A stretch of DNA of 8,965 bases from Bacillota bacterium (lineage in GTDB: Bacteria > Bacillota > Clostridia > Oscillospirales > Acutalibacteraceae). This document shows positions 4,798 through 8,965 of this stretch, piece by piece (positions within the stretch are counted from its first letter, which is position 1; each line of letters opens with the position of its first letter). The notes beneath the pieces were generated by a model, which worked only from the letters and a program-made list of their open reading frames with translations, ran no database searches and was not told where the DNA came from. The DNA lies in the NCBI GenBank assembly GCA_023420245.1, contig JAEZWL010000069.1, positions 1-8,965 on the forward strand, given 5' to 3'. The translations under genes were made by a program, and so were the position numbers.

Positions 4798-5517
4798 TTA
4801 GGCAGTGACGTTTTTCTTTTTGGTCCCGAGATAGGCCGCTTTAACCTGCTCGTTTTCCAGAAGCTCTCGTCCCTTGCCGGATAAAGTGATTCTTCCTGTT
4901 TCCAGCACATAACCGACATCCGCGGCGCGAAGCGCCAGATTCGCGTTCTGCTCGATCAGCAGGATGGTAACGCCCTGCTTGTTGATTTCCTGAATAATAT
5001 CAAAGATACCCTTTACGACCAGAGGAGCGAGACCGAGGGACGGCTCATCCATCATAATCAACTCCGGCTTGCTCATCAGCGCGCGGCCAACAGCGAGCAT
5101 TTGCTGTTCGCCGCCGGAAAGTGTACCGGCCAGCTGCCAGGAACGCTCTTTCAGACGGGGGAACAGGTCGTAAACCCATTTCAAATCTTCGGATAAGTCA
5201 TCTTTTCTCATATACGCGCCGATCTTCAGGTTTTCGTAAACGGTTAGGTTTGGAAAAATCCGGCGTCCTTCCGGAACAAGGGTGATGCCGTGCTTTACAA
5301 TCTCCTGCGACTGCTTCCCAGTAATATCTTTGTCGTTATAAGTGATTTTACCGCTTTGCAGCTTCGCAAGACCGATAATGGAGCGCAGTGTGGTGCTTTT
5401 TCCGGCACCGTTTGCTCCAATCAGTGTAACAATGCTTTTATCCGGTACCTCGAAGGAAATGCCCTTGACTGCTTCGATGCCGCCGTATGATACGTATAAG
5501 TCTTCAATTTTCAGCAT
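4798..5517 (-). CDS. livF: LIV/HAAT-type ABC importer ATPase, LivF-like
   Basis: The product has 239 residues and is one of two cytosolic ATPases that power uptake through the LivH/LivM channel. Walker A is GANGAGKST (residues 34-42), the signature is LSGGEQQ (133-139) and Walker B is LIMMDEP (153-159). VPEGRRIFPNLTV (81-93) is the LivF-type region at the Q-loop position. The switch histidine is replaced by Q190 in LLIEQN, as is typical of LivF proteins (VEQN), so it is not a defect. These traits separate it from the LivG-like protein upstream. The gene starts inside the end of livG (14-nt overlap), with GGGGGTGG (5524-5531) 6 nt before the ATG, so it is probably translationally coupled. It is last in the operon. 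Confidence 0.93.
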   Translation of the reverse strand: MLKIEDLYVSYGGIEAVKGISFEVPDKSIVTLIGANGAGKSTTLRSIIGLAKLQSGKITYNDKDITGKQSQEIVKHGITLVPEGRRIFPNLTVYENLKIGAYMRKDDLSEDLKWVYDLFPRLKERSWQLAGTLSGGEQQMLAVGRALMSKPELIMMDEPSLGLAPLVVKGIFDIIQEINKQGVTILLIEQNANLALRAADVGYVLETGRITLSGKGRELLENEQVKAAYLGTKKKNVTA

Positions 5518-6325
5518 CGTCGTCCACCCCCAAATATGCCTCGATTACACGCTGATTATTCTGAATTTCGTCCGGCGTTCCCTTGCCGATTGTCTGACCA
5601 AAATCGAGAACATAAATCCGGTCGGATATCTCCATAACCAAATCCATGTGGTGCTCGATGAGGAAAATGGTAAGATCAAAATCCTTACGGATTTGTGTAA
5701 TCGACGCGGTTAGCTCCTCGGTTTCCTGCGGGTTCATGCCAGCTGCGGGCTCGTCCAGAAGAAGCAGGCTCGGGTTGGTCGCAAGCGCGCGCGCAATTTC
5801 AAGGTGGCGCTGTTTGCCGTAGGGCAGAGAGCTTGCAACGTCGTTCTTTAAATCCGCCAGCCCCATTCGTTCAAGAAGCTCCTCGGTTTCCGCTCTCATG
5901 CGCTTCTCTTCACGCATTGCTCCCGGAAGGCGAAGCGTGGAACTGATCACATTACTTTTCATTCCAAAATGCTTGGCAATAATAATATTCTCAAAAACCG
6001 TCAGGTCCTTAAAAAGACGGATATTCTGGAACGTACGCGCACAACCCCTGCGGGTGATCTTGTCGGGGCTCAGCCCGGTAATATCTTCCCCGTGCAGAAA
6101 AATCTTTCCGCTTGAAGGGGTGTAAACGCCGGTAATCATATTAAACGCGGTTGTTTTTCCGGCTCCGTTCGGACCGATGAGGGCAACAATTTGATGCTCA
6201 CGAATGGTGAGGCTTAGATTGTCCACCGCCACAACGCCGCCGAACTGCATGGTCATGTTTTCGGTTCTGAGAACGACATTTTTATCAATGGATTTCGCTG
6301 ATACCTGATTAATTGGGTCGCTCAT
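5504..6325 (-). CDS. livG: LIV/HAAT-type ABC importer ATPase, LivG-like
   Basis: The product has 273 residues and is the second ATPase of the pair. Walker A is GPNGAGKTT (residues 51-59), the Q-loop is Q100 in RTFQNIRLF, the signature is the LivG-type LPYGKQR (167-173), Walker B is LLLLDEP (187-193) and the switch histidine is H225 in IEHH. The insertion of about 35 residues between Q-loop and signature (112-150) is normal for LivG. The N-terminal 16 residues are a polar extension before the fold. Its ATG overlaps the livM stop in an ATGA junction, with AAAGGAGG (6336-6343) 10 nt upstream, which is typical for coupled subunits. Confidence 0.93.
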   Translation of the reverse strand: MSDPINQVSAKSIDKNVVLRTENMTMQFGGVVAVDNLSLTIREHQIVALIGPNGAGKTTAFNMITGVYTPSSGKIFLHGEDITGLSPDKITRRGCARTFQNIRLFKDLTVFENIIIAKHFGMKSNVISSTLRLPGAMREEKRMRAETEELLERMGLADLKNDVASSLPYGKQRHLEIARALATNPSLLLLDEPAAGMNPQETEELTASITQIRKDFDLTIFLIEHHMDLVMEISDRIYVLDFGQTIGKGTPDEIQNNQRVIEAYLGVDDDAEN

Positions 6326-7404
6326 TTTGATTCCCCCTCCTTTGCAGCCTTCGGAGCGAATCGCTTCGCAAAGAAGTTGAAGATTCTGTCCCAGGTAAGC
6401 TCGGTTCTGCCCATGATGCCGTTACGGAAGAACAGAACAATGATCATCAGGCACACGGAGAAGATTACCATGCTGAAGCCTGCGCGGAACAGGGTGATTT
6501 CATAGCCCGCAATCGTAAGCGGTTCATCAAAATAACGCAGCAGCTCCAAGCCGCCTGTAACAATGAAGGAGGCAATCACGGTGCCGCTGATGCTGCCCAT
6601 GCCGCCCATAACAATAATCAGCAGGAAATTGTAGGTCAGGGTGAAGTAGAATTGCTTCGGGTCAACGGTGCCGAGCAGGGAGGCGTAAAGACCGCCGCCG
6701 ATTCCGGCGAAGAAGCCACCGATAACGAAGGACAGCACCTTGTGCTTAAACAGGTTGATTCCCATTGCTTCGGCCGCGATATCGTCCTCACGGATTGCCT
6801 TAAAGGCACGTCCGTAGCTCGATTTTATCAACAGGACCGTTAAAATCAGTACGATAATCGCAACGCCGAAGGACCACCAGAGATTATTGGCGATATCCGG
6901 AATATTCTTAATTCCAAGCGCGCCGTTGGTCACGCTCTGCCAGTTGGTGATCAGAATACGGATGATTTCAGAAAAGCCCAGGGTTGCGATTGCCAGATAG
7001 TCGCCTCTCAAGCGCAGCACGGGCGCACCGATCAAAAACGCGGCAAACGCAGACAGCACACCGCCCAAAAGGAGAGCGGGAATAAAATCAAGGTGAACAT
7101 TTGCAATCAACGGATTCATAGGTTCCATGTAGAAAACAGTTTGGCGCAAATCCAGCGGCAGGGAAAAAACCGCCACGGTGTAAGCGCCGATTGCCATAAA
7201 GCCGGCCTGCCCCAGAGAGAACAAGCCCGTAAACCCGTTAATCAGGTTCATGGAAAGACCGATGATGGTATAGATTGCACAGAGATTCAGAATTCTTATA
7301 ACGTATGCGTCAAGAAAATTATTGGCGAAGTTGATCAGAACCAGAACCAGAACCGCAAGAATTGCGGTGCAGATGATGTTTCGCTTCTTTTTATTATTCA
7401 TCAT
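6322..7404 (-). CDS. livM: LIV/HAAT-type ABC importer permease, LivM-like
   Basis: The product has 360 residues with about nine hydrophobic segments. Family blocks are GLSMNLINGFTGLFSLGQAG (residues 49-68), LRGDYLAIATLGFSEIIRI (132-150) and the cytoplasmic coupling region GRAFKAIREDDIAAEAMGIN (198-217), which touches an ATPase. Another block is VMGGMGSISGTV (265-276). It forms the channel with LivH. The start is ATG 7404 or the adjacent in-frame ATG 7401; GGAGAAGG stands upstream. The gap to the livH stop is a single base. The charged tail (338-360) is somewhat long but within family range. Confidence 0.92.
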   Translation of the reverse strand: MMNNKKKRNIICTAILAVLVLVLINFANNFLDAYVIRILNLCAIYTIIGLSMNLINGFTGLFSLGQAGFMAIGAYTVAVFSLPLDLRQTVFYMEPMNPLIANVHLDFIPALLLGGVLSAFAAFLIGAPVLRLRGDYLAIATLGFSEIIRILITNWQSVTNGALGIKNIPDIANNLWWSFGVAIIVLILTVLLIKSSYGRAFKAIREDDIAAEAMGINLFKHKVLSFVIGGFFAGIGGGLYASLLGTVDPKQFYFTLTYNFLLIIVMGGMGSISGTVIASFIVTGGLELLRYFDEPLTIAGYEITLFRAGFSMVIFSVCLMIIVLFFRNGIMGRTELTWDRIFNFFAKRFAPKAAKEGESK

Positions 7405-7405
7405 G

Positions 7406-8299
7406 TCACACCTTCTCCGTTGTCTTTTCTCCGATTAAGCCTGTCGGTTTAACCAGAAGAATCAGAATGAGCAGAACAAAGGCGAAGGCGTCACGGTAGC
7501 CGGTAAGCGGAGGCATGAACGCAACCAGCATAATTTCAATTACGCCGAGAATAAATCCGCCGAGAACAGCGCCTTTAATGTTGCCAATACCGCCGATAAC
7601 CGCGGCGATAAAGCATTTCAGACCCGGCATAACGCCCATCAGCGGAGATACCTGGGGATATTTCATGCCCCAGAAGATTACGCCGACTGCGGCCAGACCG
7701 GAGCCGATTCCAAAAGTAGCCGAAATAACCAGATTGATATTAATCCCCATGACACGCGCGATTTCATAATCCTTTGAAACCGCGCGCATTGCCATACCTA
7801 ATTTTGTTTTATTGATTACAAACAGAAGAATTGCCATGCTGACCAAAAGAACGAAGGGCACGACAAGTGATACTTTCTGAATAGAAACCGAACCGAGATT
7901 AATGGTAGACATCATTCCCATGATATCCGGGAACGCCTGCGGCATTCCGGTAAAGACATAGGTAGCCAGATTTTCCAGCAGAAATGAAACGCCGATGGCG
8001 GAAACCAGAACGGAATCCTTTGGCGCTTCACGCAGCGGGCAATAGGCTACTTTCTCTATCAAAATACCCAATAGCGCGGTAAACACCACCACGAAAATGC
8101 ACGCGAAATACCAGGGAAGCTGAAACACAGCAATTCCGAAAAAAACGAAGTATGCTGCCATCATAAAGATATCGCCGTGCGCAAAGTTGATGAGGCGCAG
8201 AATACCGTAAACCATGGTATAGCCTACGGCTATCAGGGCATAAAGGCTGCCTACCGCGATTGCGTTTGCTAAATTTTGTAAAAATAATTCGATCGTCAT
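7406..8299 (-). CDS. livH: LIV/HAAT-type ABC importer permease, LivH-like
   Basis: The product has 297 residues, the usual LivH length, with about eight hydrophobic segments. Family blocks are LYALIAVGYTMVYGILRLIN (residues 19-38), FAHGDIFMMAAY (39-50), the coupling region GMAMRAVSKDYEIARVMGIN (168-187) and KCFIAAVIGGIGNIKGAVLG (228-247). It pairs with LivM to form the membrane pathway. AGGAAG lies just upstream of the ATG. The gap to the livJ-like gene is 27 nt, larger than the gaps inside the rest of the operon. That is common after the binding protein, which is usually made in excess, although no hairpin is evident there. Confidence 0.93.
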   Translation of the reverse strand: MTIELFLQNLANAIAVGSLYALIAVGYTMVYGILRLINFAHGDIFMMAAYFVFFGIAVFQLPWYFACIFVVVFTALLGILIEKVAYCPLREAPKDSVLVSAIGVSFLLENLATYVFTGMPQAFPDIMGMMSTINLGSVSIQKVSLVVPFVLLVSMAILLFVINKTKLGMAMRAVSKDYEIARVMGININLVISATFGIGSGLAAVGVIFWGMKYPQVSPLMGVMPGLKCFIAAVIGGIGNIKGAVLGGFILGVIEIMLVAFMPPLTGYRDAFAFVLLILILLVKPTGLIGEKTTEKV

Positions 8300-8326
8300 A
8301 GCAAAACTTCCTAATTCATTAATTCG

Positions 8327-8965
8327 TTATTTTGCGACTGTTACGGTATCCTTATAGACGAATTTACCGTCCTTGACTTCCTTAATAACCGCTGAATTCT
8401 TATCAGCATCGCCGTCTGCATTGAATTTAATAACGCCGGTTGCGCCTTCTACGCCGCTTGTTTTGGCAAGAGCGTCGCGGATTGCGGTCGGTTGAGCGGA
8501 ATTTGCGGCTTCAATCGCCTTGATAATCACAAGGTAAGCGTCATAGCCCAATGCGGAAACAGCGGCCATATTCTTGCCCGGGTATTCCTTCTTATAAGCT
8601 TCAACAAACTTCTTGCCCTCGTCCGTTACCGGTGAGGTATCGTCGAAGAAGGTGGAAATGGTTGCGCCCTCAACATCCTTGCCGCCAACCTTTGTAAAGG
8701 TGTCGATGTCCCAGGTGTCGCCACCGAGGAAAGGCGCTTTGATGCCGATCTGGCGAGCCTGCTTCATAACGAGCGCGGATTCTGTAAAGTTACCGGGGGC
8801 GAAGATAACATCCGGGTTAGCCGCTTTCACGGTAGAAAGCTGTGCGCCGAATTCCTGGTCGTTTGTGTTGTAGTTAACGGTAGTTACAATAGAGTTCGGG
8901 TCACCGGTCAGCTTAATGAAAGCCTCTTTGAAGTATGTAGCAAGACCAACCGCATAGTCATTGGA
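8327..8965 (-). CDS. livJ: LIV/HAAT-type ABC substrate-binding protein, LivJ-like (N-terminus outside window)
   Basis: The C-terminal 212 residues are visible and the frame is open to the window edge; a GTG at 8830 is an internal valine, not the start. The part seen belongs to the type I periplasmic-binding fold (Peripla_BP_6): AVGLATYFKEAF, then VNYNTNDQEFGAQLSTVK, then ANPDVIFAPGNFTESALVMK, and GYDAYLVIIKAI further on. In Gram-positive bacteria it would be a lipoprotein anchored outside the membrane that hands substrate to LivH/LivM. The lipobox and half of the ligand site lie beyond the window. The family binds leucine, isoleucine and valine, but also other amino acids, amides or urea, so the substrate is left open. 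Confidence 0.9.
   Translation of the reverse strand, partial: SNDYAVGLATYFKEAFIKLTGDPNSIVTTVNYNTNDQEFGAQLSTVKAANPDVIFAPGNFTESALVMKQARQIGIKAPFLGGDTWDIDTFTKVGGKDVEGATISTFFDDTSPVTDEGKKFVEAYKKEYPGKNMAAVSALGYDAYLVIIKAIEAANSAQPTAIRDALAKTSGVEGATGVIKFNADGDADKNSAVIKEVKDGKFVYKDTVTVAK

Noticed and set aside
8327..8830. Treating the binding protein as a complete 167-residue gene starting at 8830
   Set aside because: The frame continues open to the window edge with further binding-protein sequence, so the gene is cut by the window and not truncated.

Overview
The window looks like chromosome of a low-to-moderate GC Firmicute, most likely a Clostridia member (Oscillospiraceae/Ruminococcaceae-like). This is inferred from strong AGGAGG ribosome binding sites, rho-independent terminators, an ECF-type S component, a short clostridial-type phosphate acetyltransferase and a LIV-type ABC operon. 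No rRNA, tRNA, CRISPR array or intact insertion sequence was seen.

Left part (1-2416, + strand). A short stub (1-96) may be the C-terminal tail of an integrase-core transposase. It is followed by an AT-rich, gene-free stretch with a near-consensus promoter (137-165) and a long structured leader. The leader feeds a compact four-gene unit: two small unrecognised membrane proteins (407-829, 834-1133), an ECF transporter S component with a GTG start (1220-1747) and a class I SAM-dependent methyltransferase (1771-2358). A strong terminator (2382-2416) ends the unit. It looks like uptake of an unknown small molecule, helped by the two membrane proteins and followed by a methyl transfer. The ECF ATPases and T component are not here, so they would have to be supplied from elsewhere in the genome.

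Middle part (2417-4731, + strand). Directly behind the terminator is a compact structured stretch (2417-2530) that resembles the 5' end of a bacterial group II intron, with no reverse transcriptase gene after it. Next come a promoter (2554-2582), a leader of roughly 210 nt, phosphate acetyltransferase (pta, 2801-3772) and a PHP-domain metallohydrolase (3800-4681). These two genes probably share a transcript that ends at 4701-4731. No ackA is adjacent.

Right part (4739-8965, - strand). A convergent LIV/HAAT-type ABC importer operon reads livJ (binding protein, N-terminus outside the window), livH, livM, livG, livF, with very small gaps or overlaps. It ends in its own terminator (4739-4768), back to back with the one for the pta-PHP unit. 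The family imports branched-chain amino acids or related amides; the exact substrate cannot be read from the sequence.

The least explained parts are the four-gene ECF/methyltransferase unit with its structured leader, and the intron-like RNA at 2417-2530.
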